56,107 nt of DNA from Sporosarcina limicola (GCF_014873855.1 NZ_JADBEL010000011.1:1-56107); one strand, 5' to 3'; numbered from the stretch's first letter, positions 33,837-42,891 are shown. The notes: generated by a model from the letters alone, not told the origin. Numbers and translations: made by a program.

Positions 33837-33877
33837 TAAAGGGCCAATCTGCTAAATTAGCGGGTTGGCTCTTTTTG
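33837..33877 (+). terminator. terminator of the siderophore importer operon
   Basis: AAAGGGCCAAT...GTTGGCTCTTTTTG: a 9- to 10-bp stem with a G-T pair, around the loop, then a T-run. Confidence 0.75.
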
Positions 33878-33998
33878 TGAGGAATACGTTTTTCGAATGT
33901 CATTGTAAATCGCAGAAAAACCCTTTGTTTTAAATGAACAAGTGGAGTATAGTTGGAAGTGTCTTTACATCAGACTATACAGTAAGGGGAAAGAGCAT

Positions 33999-35204
33999 AT
34001 GACTCAAAAGAAAAAAGGGATTTCAAGAAATAAATTGCTTGCGCTTGCAGGTACGGGCTGGATGTTCGACGCCATGGACGTGGGCATATTATCGTTCGTT
34101 ATCGCGGCACTCGCGATAGAGTGGCAATTGACACCGTCTGAAATGGGTTGGATTGGAAGTGTAAATTCAATCGGGATGGCTGTGGGTGCGTTCGTTTTCG
34201 GCCTACTTGCTGACCGAGTTGGTCGAAAGAATGTCTTTATGATGACGCTCGTCTTATTTTCAATCGCGAGTGGGCTATCTGCACTGATAACGACGCTTGC
34301 CGCATTTCTAGTTTTACGATTTTTCGTAGGCGCAGGACTTGGCGGAGAATTACCTGTGGCATCGACATTGGTTTCTGAAAGTGTGGCAGCAAAAGAACGA
34401 GGTCGTGTCGTCGTTCTGCTCGAAAGTTTCTGGGCGGCGGGTTGGTTGATCGCTGCATTGATTGCCTACTTCATCATTCCAGAGTATGGATGGAGGGTTG
34501 CATTAATCATTACCGCGCTTCCCGCATTCTACGCAATTTACTTGCGTCGTGAGTTGCCAGATTCACCGAAATTCGAAGCGGAGGGCAAGCCGAAACAATC
34601 CGCAGGCGATAAATTGAAGTTACTTTGGTCAAAAAAATATGCACGACGGACACTTATGCTCTGGATCGTTTGGTTTACGGTCGTCTTCTCGTATTACGGC
34701 ATGTTCCTCTGGCTGCCGAGTGTTATGGTGTTAAAAGGCTTCACGCTCATTAAGAGCTTCCAGTATGTGCTAATCATGACATTTGCTCAGTTGCCTGGTT
34801 ACTTTACGGCCGCTTGGTTGATTGAAAGGGCGGGCCGGAAATTCGTACTGGCAACGTATCTTCTCGGAACAGCAGCAAGTGCCTTAGTTTTCGGGAGCGC
34901 AGAGACGTTACCGATGCTTCTCATTTCAGGCGCCTTACTATCATTTTTCAATTTAGGCGCATGGGGCGCATTGTACGCTTACTCCCCGGAACAGTATCCG
35001 ACTGCAATTCGTGCGACAGGCTCGGGGATGGCTGCTGCGGTTGGTCGGGTAGGTGGTATTTTTGGACCGCTACTCGTTGGTTCATTACTTGTAGCGGGAT
35101 ATGGGTTCGGCATTATTTTTGGCATCTTCTGCGGAGCGATTGTAATTGGCGTGCTGGCAGTTGTGTTTTTAGGAACAGAGACGAAACAATTGGAATTGGA
35201 ATGA
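33999..35204 (+). CDS. niaP: MFS transporter, NiaP-like (niacin) or related organic-acid porter
   Basis: A 401-residue 12-helix major facilitator. Sugar-porter-type motifs are seen: GWMFDAMDVGILSFVIAAL in helix 1, LADRVGRKN (loop 2-3), GELPVASTLVSES, and the second-half WLIERAGRKF. It resembles the YceI/NiaP group, which imports nicotinate. The start at 33999 follows AAGGGGAAA; the upstream frame from 33942 overlaps promoter DNA. The exact substrate remains an inference from family resemblance. Confidence 0.7.
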   Translation: MTQKKKGISRNKLLALAGTGWMFDAMDVGILSFVIAALAIEWQLTPSEMGWIGSVNSIGMAVGAFVFGLLADRVGRKNVFMMTLVLFSIASGLSALITTLAAFLVLRFFVGAGLGGELPVASTLVSESVAAKERGRVVVLLESFWAAGWLIAALIAYFIIPEYGWRVALIITALPAFYAIYLRRELPDSPKFEAEGKPKQSAGDKLKLLWSKKYARRTLMLWIVWFTVVFSYYGMFLWLPSVMVLKGFTLIKSFQYVLIMTFAQLPGYFTAAWLIERAGRKFVLATYLLGTAASALVFGSAETLPMLLISGALLSFFNLGAWGALYAYSPEQYPTAIRATGSGMAAAVGRVGGIFGPLLVGSLLVAGYGFGIIFGIFCGAIVIGVLAVVFLGTETKQLELE

Positions 35205-35247
35205 ATGATGGGCCTGCCTTGTATGGGTGGGTCTTTTGTTTTGAATA

Positions 35248-35287
35248 CCGCAAAGGTAGTTGCGGATAACCGCAAACAAAATTGCGG
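35248..35287. promoter_or_regulatory. four ComA half-sites upstream of comQ
   Basis: CCGCAA (35248), TTGCGG (35260), CCGCAA (35270) and TTGCGG (35282) lie at 12-, 10- and 12-bp steps. The middle pair forms the classical ComA box TTGCGGATAACCGCAA (TTGCGG-N4-CCGCAA). The cluster lies about 80-120 nt before the comQ start and is followed by a weak -10 (TAGAAT), as in ComA-activated promoters. Confidence 0.8.
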
Positions 35288-35368
35288 TGAAACTCTGGAT
35301 AAAATGAGGTAGAATAAAAATGTAGTGAATTATACAAATTATCTTGTAATATGCGAGGAAGAAAGTAG

Positions 35369-36283
35369 TTGAGCATAATTAGGTCTAATAGGATAAGAAA
35401 TTCATTAGTTAGTATTATAAGCAATAAAATTGAGCAACCTCAATTGAAAGCTCAGCTCTTAGAATTTGTTGATTATCAATCGGAAAAAGGATTTTCTTTT
35501 GGAGAAATGCTTGTTTTGCACTACAGCATATTTAAGGGAATAGAAACGGAAGAAATCTACACAGTTGCAGCGGCCGTGGAAGCTTTGATATTATCCTTTG
35601 ATATATTAGATGATTTTGAGGATGATGATTGTAAAGACAAGCCGTGGTTAACAGAGTCTAATTTATCGTTAAACGCAACGACGGCCCTTCTTTTTTTAAG
35701 TGCCGATATTATAAGAAGGACAAGCTTTGCGAACAAGGATAAAGCCATTTCTATTCTGTTGAAGTATGCGCTCCGATCAATTAGCGGGCAACATAAAGAT
35801 CTTTTAAATAGTTGTAAGAATGAAGCGGACTTTATTGAAATGACACTAGAGAAATCGGGTTCATTGACAACTCTCGCTTGTTTGGTTGGCGCATGCTTAG
35901 CAACAGATGATTATCCGAAAGAAGTAGCGTCATACGCTGAACTGATTGGTTTAATTGGGCAAATTAACAATGATTTAGTAGATATAAAAAAATGGAATGA
36001 GAAAAATGACTTATTAAATAAGAAATACACTCTGCCTATTATCTATTTACTAAACTGTAAAGATGATGAACTACTATTTATACATAACTACTACGATAAT
36101 AAGGTAGATTCAAATGAAGTAGTGCAAAATCGGTCGTTAATTGCTAAAAAGTTTGTTGAAACAGGGGCTATTATATATACTGAGGTCATCAAAAGAGTCT
36201 ACCAAAATAAAGCCCTTGCTGAAATTCAGAAGCTTTATATGAATCCGTGTATTAGTGAACAACTAAATAATTATATAAATTAA
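35369..36283 (+). CDS. comQ: ComQ, isoprenyl transferase for ComX maturation
   Basis: A 304-residue polyprenyl-synthase-fold protein. First Asp-rich motif: ILDDFEDDDC (residues 79-88); second: NDLVDIKKWNEKND. Both bind Mg-prenyl diphosphate. ComQ attaches a farnesyl or geranyl group to the Trp of pre-ComX and helps to process it. TTG 35369 follows GAGGAAG. Sequence is AT-rich and diverged, as is usual for ComQ. Followed after 15 nt by comX, then comP and comA, so the identity is strongly supported by context. Confidence 0.92.
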   Translation: MSIIRSNRIRNSLVSIISNKIEQPQLKAQLLEFVDYQSEKGFSFGEMLVLHYSIFKGIETEEIYTVAAAVEALILSFDILDDFEDDDCKDKPWLTESNLSLNATTALLFLSADIIRRTSFANKDKAISILLKYALRSISGQHKDLLNSCKNEADFIEMTLEKSGSLTTLACLVGACLATDDYPKEVASYAELIGLIGQINNDLVDIKKWNEKNDLLNKKYTLPIIYLLNCKDDELLFIHNYYDNKVDSNEVVQNRSLIAKKFVETGAIIYTEVIKRVYQNKALAEIQKLYMNPCISEQLNNYIN

Positions 36284-36298
36284 AAGGAGGAAATAACA

Positions 36299-36460
36299 AT
36301 GCAGGAAGTCATTCAATTTTTAGTCAATAATTCTGATGTGGTGGAAAAAGTAAAAGAGGGAAAAGCAAGTCTATTAGGGGTTAATGCAGAAGAGTCCAAG
36401 GCGATTTTGGAAATATTTTTTGAAGGGCAAGTAACTCCAAACTATTATTATTGGGAATAA
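36299..36460 (+). CDS. comX: ComX pre-pheromone
   Basis: A 53-residue peptide precursor behind AAGGAGGAAATAACA, too short for usual gene-finding limits. The N-terminal part (MQEVIQFLVNNSDVVEKVKE, then GVNAEESKAI) resembles the ComX leader, and the C-terminus ends TPNYYYWE. The single Trp one residue from the end is the expected prenylation site. After processing, the mature pheromone would be a C-terminal peptide of perhaps 6-10 residues containing YYYWE. It lies directly between comQ and comP as in all comQXPA loci. Confidence 0.92.
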   Translation: MQEVIQFLVNNSDVVEKVKEGKASLLGVNAEESKAILEIFFEGQVTPNYYYWE

Positions 36461-36488
36461 TAGTTTAAAGACTAAGGATTTTTCCCTG

Positions 36489-36669
36489 CTATTTTAGGCT
36501 CAACACCAAAGTCTGTTCTTGACATGAAAAGCTATAAAAAAAATATCTATATTTCGTACTCTCTGCAGTTGGAAAGTAATAGCAAACAACCGATTTCACT
36601 TGAATATAATGATAAGGTTCTCAGTTGTTGAAAAGTCAAGTACATGTTTCGGTGTTGAGCCCTTTTTTA
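36489..36669. mobile_element. MITE-like element between comX and comP
   Basis: Imperfect terminal inverted repeats of about 27 nt (22 matches) begin GGCTCAACACC at 36497 and end GGTGTTGAGCC at 36661; both share AA, TGT and CTTGAC further in. Flanks CTATTTTA (36489-36496) and CTTTTTTA (36662-36669) look like an 8-bp target duplication with one mismatch. The inside (about 110 bp) is AT-rich and non-coding. The ends recall ISL3-type elements. A long-range stem followed by TTTTTT could also act as a terminator. Confidence 0.65.
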
Positions 36670-36679
36670 AGGAGAAAAA

Positions 36680-39025
36680 ATGAAACAGTTTATTAATACA
36701 AATATCACTTCCTTACTGTCGATTTTAATCGTAACAGGACTAGCCGGCTATTTTTCCTTAACGATTTTAAATTATCCATTAGTGGGACTAGAAGTAAAAG
36801 AAAAGAACAACCATTGGATAGTAGAAAAAAAGTATGAAAATGGGTGGGCTTCAAATCAATCAATTGAAGAGGGAAACATAGTTGAATTTGTTGATGGGAA
36901 AAAAACGGAAGAGCACTCGACAGTAAAAAGATTTAATAGGGTGGAAATGGCGAATTCCATAACTATTATGGACAATAAATTAAAAGTGCATAAGTTCAAC
37001 ATCTCGTATGGGTACATGGATCCAAACTTTATGTTTTATTTATTGTTTCCGATGTTATTTATTACAGTAACTATTTTATTAAGTATTTTCCTTTATTTGA
37101 AAACAAGGAATAATCAATCCTCAACTATTTTAATTTATTTTTTGTTGTCGATAGGAATTTGTTATCTAGGGGCTTCTATGTCTGCGAGAGGAGATTTGAT
37201 TGGAAGACTTTCAACAATAATCACTTTGCCAAGTTCTATAATTCTATTTACGCATTTTTTGAAAAGTTATTTTAAAAAGTATGATTTAGTATTTATTCAA
37301 ACTAAATCTCTCTTAAGGTTGTATATATTATACACGATTTTCCTATTAACAATAGCAGGAAATCATTTATTTTATATAATAAACAATTTTATAATAGAAT
37401 TTAAACTATTATATTTTTCTTTATTATTATCTTATTTACTTTTTTATATATTCAGTTTTTATGTAAAGCATAAGGATTCCGAGGGAAGTACTGTTATAAA
37501 AATCCTTGGAATGATTATATTCTTGTCTTTTAGTCCATTTGTATTTTTTTATGCAATTCCTACTATCTTTTTAAAAAATGAATTTTTTCCGGCAGAAGTC
37601 ACCGCCATTTTTTTAATTTTGATTCCAATTGCTCTTGTCTATTTACAATTGTCGGAAAAATTATTCGATATAGAATTCTTCTTAAATAGATTACGTTACT
37701 ATTCTTTAATTTCTGTCCCGTTTACATTTTTGGTGGTAATAATATTGAGTTTTATACTCAACTTTAAACTATTATCTAGTTTGACTGTAATGGCATTCAT
37801 AACTTTGTCTATATGTACAACGCTCTTTCTGTATGTAAAAGAATATATCGATTATAAACTACGACATCATTTATTCTCCCCAAAGGGTAATTTTGAAACG
37901 AGCGTCTATACTTTTTTCCAAAAATCGATGTATGAGACAAAGGTTAGTAGTCTCATTACCAATCTGAAAAATGAAATAAAGGATGTACTAGTAGTGAAAG
38001 AGGTTTTCTATATTGAAGTAATTGAGGGAGAAGATGAGGAAAATTGGGGAATAAAGAATAGAAATAACTTTCCTGCTTTAATCATTGAAGATGTCGAGAG
38101 AATAAAGTGGAATCATTGCTCTATTGGAACCTTAATTCAAGTCATGGATAGGTTTGCGATTGTTATTGGAGGGGACCAAAGTCGTAAAAACATTATACTA
38201 TTTGGTATGAAGAAATCCAAAACAAATTTAAATATCCAGGAAAGAATATGGTTGGAAACACTTGCATACTTTTCGAGTATCCTTCTTGAGAATTTTCAAT
38301 TGATTGAAGACCTTTTCGAAAAAATAAAAAATTATAAGGAGAAAATGGAGATAAAAAACAATAGTTATCCTCTATGGTTATCAAAATTAATGTTCTCTTT
38401 ATCGGAAAAAGAAAGAACGAATCTATCAATTGATTTACATGATTCAGTACTTCAGGATCAATTACAACTTTTAAGAGACATTGAGAGCATAACAGAACAG
38501 GTTACCGATTCATCTATTAAAAATGATTTGTTCATTCTTAAAGAAAGGATGCTCGATAACATTCATTTAGTCAGGGAAACATGTAATGAGCTGCGACCAC
38601 CTTTTTTGAATGAACTAGGAGTTGTACAATCGATTCATAATTTAATAGAACAGACAAAGCTACGTTGTACTTTCCTCTTAATTTCCGAATTGGACCCATC
38701 CATTCAGAAATTGGATAAGGAAGTTGAACTGACCCTATATCGAGTTATCCAAGAACTTTTAAATAATGCAATGAAACATTCCCTAGCTTCTAAAGTCGAA
38801 GTATCGTTACGTAAGAATAATCAGGTATTATCTCTAGCATACGACGATAATGGGAAAGGGATTGATATGGCGGAATTAGATGATTCTTTTAATACAATGG
38901 GCATATTTGGGATGAAAGCGCGGGTGAAAAATGGGGGTGGAACAATTGAAATTAACTCTTCTCAAGGACAGGGAATGCACGTCTACATCGAATTTAAGGA
39001 GGTTCATGGCGTCAAGAAAAATTAA
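36680..39025 (+). CDS. comP: ComP, pheromone-sensing histidine kinase
   Basis: A 781-residue membrane kinase. Helix 1 is at about 12-30; an extracellular segment of about 90 residues (VEKKYENGWASNQSIEEGNI) follows, in the PDZ-like position of ComP; then about eight more helices to residue 395. The kinase part carries the HisKA_3 H-box LSIDLHDSVLQDQL (phospho-His about 587), the N-box LNNAMKHSLASK, and G-box DNGKGIDM. It senses ComX outside and phosphorylates ComA. RBS AAGGAG lies just after the MITE. The 3' end overlaps comA by 20 nt. Confidence 0.93.
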   Translation: MKQFINTNITSLLSILIVTGLAGYFSLTILNYPLVGLEVKEKNNHWIVEKKYENGWASNQSIEEGNIVEFVDGKKTEEHSTVKRFNRVEMANSITIMDNKLKVHKFNISYGYMDPNFMFYLLFPMLFITVTILLSIFLYLKTRNNQSSTILIYFLLSIGICYLGASMSARGDLIGRLSTIITLPSSIILFTHFLKSYFKKYDLVFIQTKSLLRLYILYTIFLLTIAGNHLFYIINNFIIEFKLLYFSLLLSYLLFYIFSFYVKHKDSEGSTVIKILGMIIFLSFSPFVFFYAIPTIFLKNEFFPAEVTAIFLILIPIALVYLQLSEKLFDIEFFLNRLRYYSLISVPFTFLVVIILSFILNFKLLSSLTVMAFITLSICTTLFLYVKEYIDYKLRHHLFSPKGNFETSVYTFFQKSMYETKVSSLITNLKNEIKDVLVVKEVFYIEVIEGEDEENWGIKNRNNFPALIIEDVERIKWNHCSIGTLIQVMDRFAIVIGGDQSRKNIILFGMKKSKTNLNIQERIWLETLAYFSSILLENFQLIEDLFEKIKNYKEKMEIKNNSYPLWLSKLMFSLSEKERTNLSIDLHDSVLQDQLQLLRDIESITEQVTDSSIKNDLFILKERMLDNIHLVRETCNELRPPFLNELGVVQSIHNLIEQTKLRCTFLLISELDPSIQKLDKEVELTLYRVIQELLNNAMKHSLASKVEVSLRKNNQVLSLAYDDNGKGIDMAELDDSFNTMGIFGMKARVKNGGGTIEINSSQGQGMHVYIEFKEVHGVKKN

Positions 39026-39683
39026 TGTACTAATTGTGGATGATCACCCTACAGTTGGCGAGGGAACCAAGGTCATTATTGAACAACAAGAAGATATGAA
39101 AGCGGATGTGATTGTTGATAGTGAAAGAGTTAAAGACATTCTTAAACAAGAGAAGTATGAAATCTACTTAGTAGATCTGTATATGCCAAAACTAAATGGT
39201 ATTGAACTTTCAAAAATTATTCTACAAATTGATCCTGATGCAATCATTCTCATATACACTGGTTTTGATATCATGTCCCATTATAATTTATTGATAGAGT
39301 TGGGTGTTGCAGGGTTTATTAGTAAGACTGCAACACAGGAGCAATTGATCACTGCAATTAGGTGTGTATTAAGGGAAGAAGCTGTGATTCCACTCCAATT
39401 ATTGAAACAATTAAGAAGGGGTGAAACTGGGCCATCCACCAACGAGGGACAACAGAATTTAGGGGACATTACTTTATCCAATATCGAGCAACAAATATTA
39501 GATGAAGTATCCAAAGGCTTAACAAATAATGCGATTGCTTTAAATTTATCGATGAGTCAACGAACGATTGAACATCATTTAACCAAAATATTCACCAAGC
39601 TAGGTGTGGGCTCAAGAACAGAAGCTTTACTAAAAGCAAGGGAATATGGATTATTATCTATGCAATTAGTTAGAAATGATTAA
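39006..39683 (+). CDS. comA: ComA, quorum-sensing response regulator
   Basis: A 225-residue NarL/LuxR-type regulator. Receiver domain with acid pocket VDDHP (12-13), phospho-Asp 57 in YLVDLYMPKLNG and Lys in FISKTAT; LuxR-type HTH in LTNNAIALNLSMSQRTIEHH. The start at 39006 follows AGGAGG and overlaps comP. ComA-P binds TTGCGG-N4-CCGCAA, present upstream of comQ, giving a positive loop. Its other targets lie outside the obvious genes here; in Bacillus subtilis they include surfactin synthesis. Confidence 0.93.
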   Translation: MASRKINVLIVDDHPTVGEGTKVIIEQQEDMKADVIVDSERVKDILKQEKYEIYLVDLYMPKLNGIELSKIILQIDPDAIILIYTGFDIMSHYNLLIELGVAGFISKTATQEQLITAIRCVLREEAVIPLQLLKQLRRGETGPSTNEGQQNLGDITLSNIEQQILDEVSKGLTNNAIALNLSMSQRTIEHHLTKIFTKLGVGSRTEALLKAREYGLLSMQLVRND

Positions 39684-39689
39684 GTGAAA

Positions 39690-39717
39690 GGAGCTGGAGA
39701 GTAGCCGGCTCTTTTAT
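39690..39717 (+). terminator. terminator of the com operon
   Basis: GGAGCTGG and CCGGCTCTTTTA form a short stem with one G-T pair, followed by TTTTATA. Confidence 0.7.
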
Positions 39718-40092
39718 AGTATTTCTTGGGGCGAAATTCTGTTACTGTTAACTAACCTTTTTGCTAGAATCGTAAAAAGTTTTCGGGGAACCGCCGTTTA
39801 ATTTATAGTGAATTTGAATATAAACTATGTAGGAATAATAGTTTATGGGACAAAAATGAAATAATTGTGATAAATGATGAGGCTATTCTACACGCCGATG
39901 GTGAATTGGCCTGTAGAATAGCTTTTTTATTGATTGGAAAAACAAGTAGCCTCCAACTCAAACCAAGCACTCGCTCTAGAAATATCACCAACCTTTACAA
40001 AACGTTTACCCCCACTCCATGTTTGCTTAATGTTTAGCTTGTAGAGTAAATCTTGTAAGCAAATCAACACAAACAAATGGAGGTTTTACTCA
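39718..40092. other. intergenic stretch before the ABC importer operon
   Basis: Contains a strong hairpin GAGGCTATTCTACA...TGTAGAATAGCTTTTTT (39880-39926) that is terminator-like, with no intact gene in front of it, and the Pho-box-like repeats at 39994-40010. No open frame with a ribosome binding site is present. Confidence 0.5.
39994..40010. promoter_or_regulatory. Pho-box-like direct repeat
   Basis: TTTACA, AAACG, TTTACC: two TT(A/T)ACA-like hexamers at an exact 11-bp period, as in PhoP sites of Bacillus subtilis. About 83 nt before the importer start. Only two clear repeats are seen, whereas strong sites have four. Confidence 0.4.
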
Positions 40093-41187
40093 ATGGGTTT
40101 TCATCGTGCCTGGAAAAAAGGAATCGTTGGTGTATTCGCATTGTCACTTCTTGCCGCTTGTTCTGAGGATTCGAAGAGCGGGAATGCGGAAGCAAGTGGA
40201 AAAGACTTGTCCCTCGACGAAATCATTACAAAGGCAAAAGAGGAAGGTGAGGTCAATTCGGTAGGGATGCCGGATACATGGGCGAACTGGGTAGAAACAT
40301 GGGAGGAGCTTGGCACGGAATATAGCTTAAAACATAGCGACACGGATATGTCGAGTGCTGAAGAATTGGCTAAATTCGATGCCGAGAAAAATGATGCGAC
40401 AGCTGATATTGGAGACGTTGGTATTGCGTTTGGACCCATCGCCAAGGATAAAGGGCTAACACTTCCTTATAAAACTTCCTATTGGGATGATATTCCCGCT
40501 TGGGCAAAAGACAATGAAGGCCATTGGGTGTTGGGTTATACAGGGACCATTTCATTTTTAACCGATAAAAACAATGTGGAAAATTCTCCGAAATCATGGG
40601 AGGATCTGAAAAATGGCGATTACGTCGTTAGTATCGGGGATGCGTTGACAGCGAACCAGGCGCAGTTTGCCATTTTAGCAGCGTCTTATGCTTTTGGTGG
40701 GGATGAATCAAATCTAGAGCCTGGTATCGAATTTTTTGCAGAACTTGCAAAACAAGGCCGTCTATCTGGAGATCCATCAGTTGCGAATCTTGAAAAAGGC
40801 GAAATTGATGTGGCGATTCTTTGGGATTTCAACTCTCTCGGTTACCGTAGCCAAATTGATGATTCTCGCTTTGAAGTAGTCATTCCGAAAGAGGCATCCG
40901 TTATTTCAGGCTATGCCACAGTGATTAATAAATATGCGAAACACCCGCACGCCGCCATGTTGACACGTGAATACATCTTGTCGGATGAAGGGCAAGAAAA
41001 TCTGGCAAAAGGTTATGCACGTCCAATCCGTGAAAATGTGAAGTTGTCGGATGAGGTGAGGTCATTGTTGCTTCCGAAAGAAATGTATGGCAATGCACGT
41101 CCGGTTAAAAATCAGAAAGCATGGGAAGAAACGACAAAACAAATTCCACAAATGTGGCAGGAGAAGGTATTGATCCATGTCAAATGA
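40093..41187 (+). CDS. ABC transporter substrate-binding lipoprotein
   Basis: A 364-residue class II binding protein of the iron/spermidine/aminoethylphosphonate type. Lipobox LLAACSED. TSYWDDIPAWAKDNEGHWVL and the C-terminal LSDEGQENLAKGYARPI are family-typical. It is the first gene of a six-gene unit with two permeases, an ATPase, an alkaline-phosphatase-like enzyme and a PHP enzyme. TGGAGG precedes the ATG at 40093. The ligand is not readable from the sequence; the phosphatases suggest a phosphorylated or phosphonate compound. Confidence 0.85.
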   Translation: MGFHRAWKKGIVGVFALSLLAACSEDSKSGNAEASGKDLSLDEIITKAKEEGEVNSVGMPDTWANWVETWEELGTEYSLKHSDTDMSSAEELAKFDAEKNDATADIGDVGIAFGPIAKDKGLTLPYKTSYWDDIPAWAKDNEGHWVLGYTGTISFLTDKNNVENSPKSWEDLKNGDYVVSIGDALTANQAQFAILAASYAFGGDESNLEPGIEFFAELAKQGRLSGDPSVANLEKGEIDVAILWDFNSLGYRSQIDDSRFEVVIPKEASVISGYATVINKYAKHPHAAMLTREYILSDEGQENLAKGYARPIRENVKLSDEVRSLLLPKEMYGNARPVKNQKAWEETTKQIPQMWQEKVLIHVK

Positions 41188-41995
41188 CCGTGTTGTCCTA
41201 ATAGTGGTGGATGCACTGCGATTTGACACGGCATGTACACATATGGGATATATGCAGCATTTGGTGGAGCGCAATGTCGCGGCGCGTTATGAAGTGCGGT
41301 CAGAGGTACCGTCGTTATCGCGTCCGCTATATGAAACAATCTTGACGGGGACACCGCCAATCGTTCATGGCGTGACCAGTAATTACACAATCCGGTTATC
41401 GACGCAGCAAAGCCTATTTCATTTAGCCAGAAGTAACGGTAAGAAAACTGCGGCTGCTGCGTATTATTGGGTGAGTGAGCTTTATAATCGCGCACCATTC
41501 AATTTCGCAGAGGATCGCCTACAAATGGATAAGGATCAGGCGATTGAAAATGGGATTTTCTATTTCGAGGATCATTACCCTGACAGTCATCTGTTTTCGG
41601 AAGCGGCATGGCTATTGCAACATAAGCAACCAGATTTCCTCTATATCCATCCGATGAATGTGGATAATGACGGCCATCTTTTCACGGCCGATTCAAAGGA
41701 ATATCGTAACCGGGTGTTGGCAGTGGATAATTTGCTCTCATTATTCATCCCGCAATGTCTTGAACAAGGCTATGAAGTGGTTGTTACGGCGGATCACGGT
41801 ATGACAGCTGATGGGAATCATGGCGGAAATACAATTGAAGATCGCCATGTTCCAATGTTTATTATATCTGATCAAGTGAAGCCGGAAATAGTTGAAGGAG
41901 CCGTTTCCCAGCTTCAGGTGGCACCCCTTATCTGTCGATTACTTGCCATCGAGCCGTCGATAGAAATGGTTCCGCTTCTGTTGAAAGGGATGTAA
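41177..41995 (+). CDS. alkaline-phosphatase-superfamily phosphodiesterase/phosphonoacetate-hydrolase-like enzyme
   Basis: A 272-residue member of the nucleotide pyrophosphatase/PhnA-like branch. Metal ligand Asp in VVLIVVDALRFD, a Ser/Thr nucleophile in EVPSLSRPLYETILTGT, then HPMNVDNDGH and VVTADHGMTADGNHGG with the remaining Asp/His ligands. There is no signal peptide, so hydrolysis would follow uptake. It overlaps the binding-protein gene by 11 nt and precedes the permeases, so it is an integral part of the transport operon. Substrate inferred only. Confidence 0.8.
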   Translation: MSNDRVVLIVVDALRFDTACTHMGYMQHLVERNVAARYEVRSEVPSLSRPLYETILTGTPPIVHGVTSNYTIRLSTQQSLFHLARSNGKKTAAAAYYWVSELYNRAPFNFAEDRLQMDKDQAIENGIFYFEDHYPDSHLFSEAAWLLQHKQPDFLYIHPMNVDNDGHLFTADSKEYRNRVLAVDNLLSLFIPQCLEQGYEVVVTADHGMTADGNHGGNTIEDRHVPMFIISDQVKPEIVEGAVSQLQVAPLICRLLAIEPSIEMVPLLLKGM

Positions 41996-42054
41996 TCTTT
42001 CTAAGAGGCCTAGCGCCTCTTTTGAACTTCATTCAGCAAGAAAGAGGGTTTCCT

Positions 42055-42891
42055 TTGTCTACAAAAAAACAATCGCTGTTTTTGTTATTGCCCTTTCTAC
42101 TGTTTATCCTGTTGTTCTTTATCGTCCCATTGGTGTACATGCTGCTATCCAGCTTTAGCAACAGTGATGGTTTTACGTTGATGCAGTATAAAGCGGCACT
42201 TGATAATGTTTTTATTCTACAAGGCTTTAAGAACAGCATCACGCTGTCTGCGATTTCTGCATTGATTGCGCTTGTCGTATCGCTGTTTGCGGTGTACGCC
42301 ATGATGCGCTTTTCGGAACCCATCCGTGAAAAGATTTTAGTGTTTATGAACTTGACGTCTAACTTTTCAGGAGTACCCTTAGCATTCGCGTTCATCATTC
42401 TGCTCGGCAATAGCGGGCTGTTCATATTGATGTTTGAAAAGATGGGGATTGATGCGTTGTCCTCATTTTCTTTATATAGCTGGAGCGGCTTGCTACTTGT
42501 TTACATCTACTTTCAGCTGCCCTTGTCACTGATGCTCCTTTACCCGATTTACTATGGCATCCAGCAACAATGGAAGGACGCTGCCGCACTTTTGGGGGCA
42601 TCGCCTTTTCATTTCTGGACTAAAATTGGAGTACCAATTATGCTGCCTGGAATCATCGGGACGTTCAGTATTCTATTTGCCAACGCTTTAGGCGCTTATG
42701 CCTCGGCTTATGCATTGACGAGTAGTAACTATAATCTGGCTGCAATCAGAATTGGTGCACTGTTGACGGGAGATATTTTTGCACAACCGGAACTTGCGAG
42801 CGCCATTGCGGTTTTACTTGGTGTGACGATGATTACGGCGATGCTTTTGAGCGAGTGGAGCATTAAGAGGACAAGGAGGAATTTGCAGTGA
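42055..42891 (+). CDS. ABC transporter permease (first subunit)
   Basis: A 278-residue permease with about six helices. The EAA-loop is WKDAAALLGASPFHFWTKIG, followed by the matching PIMLPG end, typical of the spermidine/ferric/AEP permease family. TTG 42055 has AGAGGG about 8 nt upstream; the TTG at 42022 lies within the gap after the previous gene. It overlaps the second permease by 4 nt. Confidence 0.88.
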   Translation: MSTKKQSLFLLLPFLLFILLFFIVPLVYMLLSSFSNSDGFTLMQYKAALDNVFILQGFKNSITLSAISALIALVVSLFAVYAMMRFSEPIREKILVFMNLTSNFSGVPLAFAFIILLGNSGLFILMFEKMGIDALSSFSLYSWSGLLLVYIYFQLPLSLMLLYPIYYGIQQQWKDAAALLGASPFHFWTKIGVPIMLPGIIGTFSILFANALGAYASAYALTSSNYNLAAIRIGALLTGDIFAQPELASAIAVLLGVTMITAMLLSEWSIKRTRRNLQ

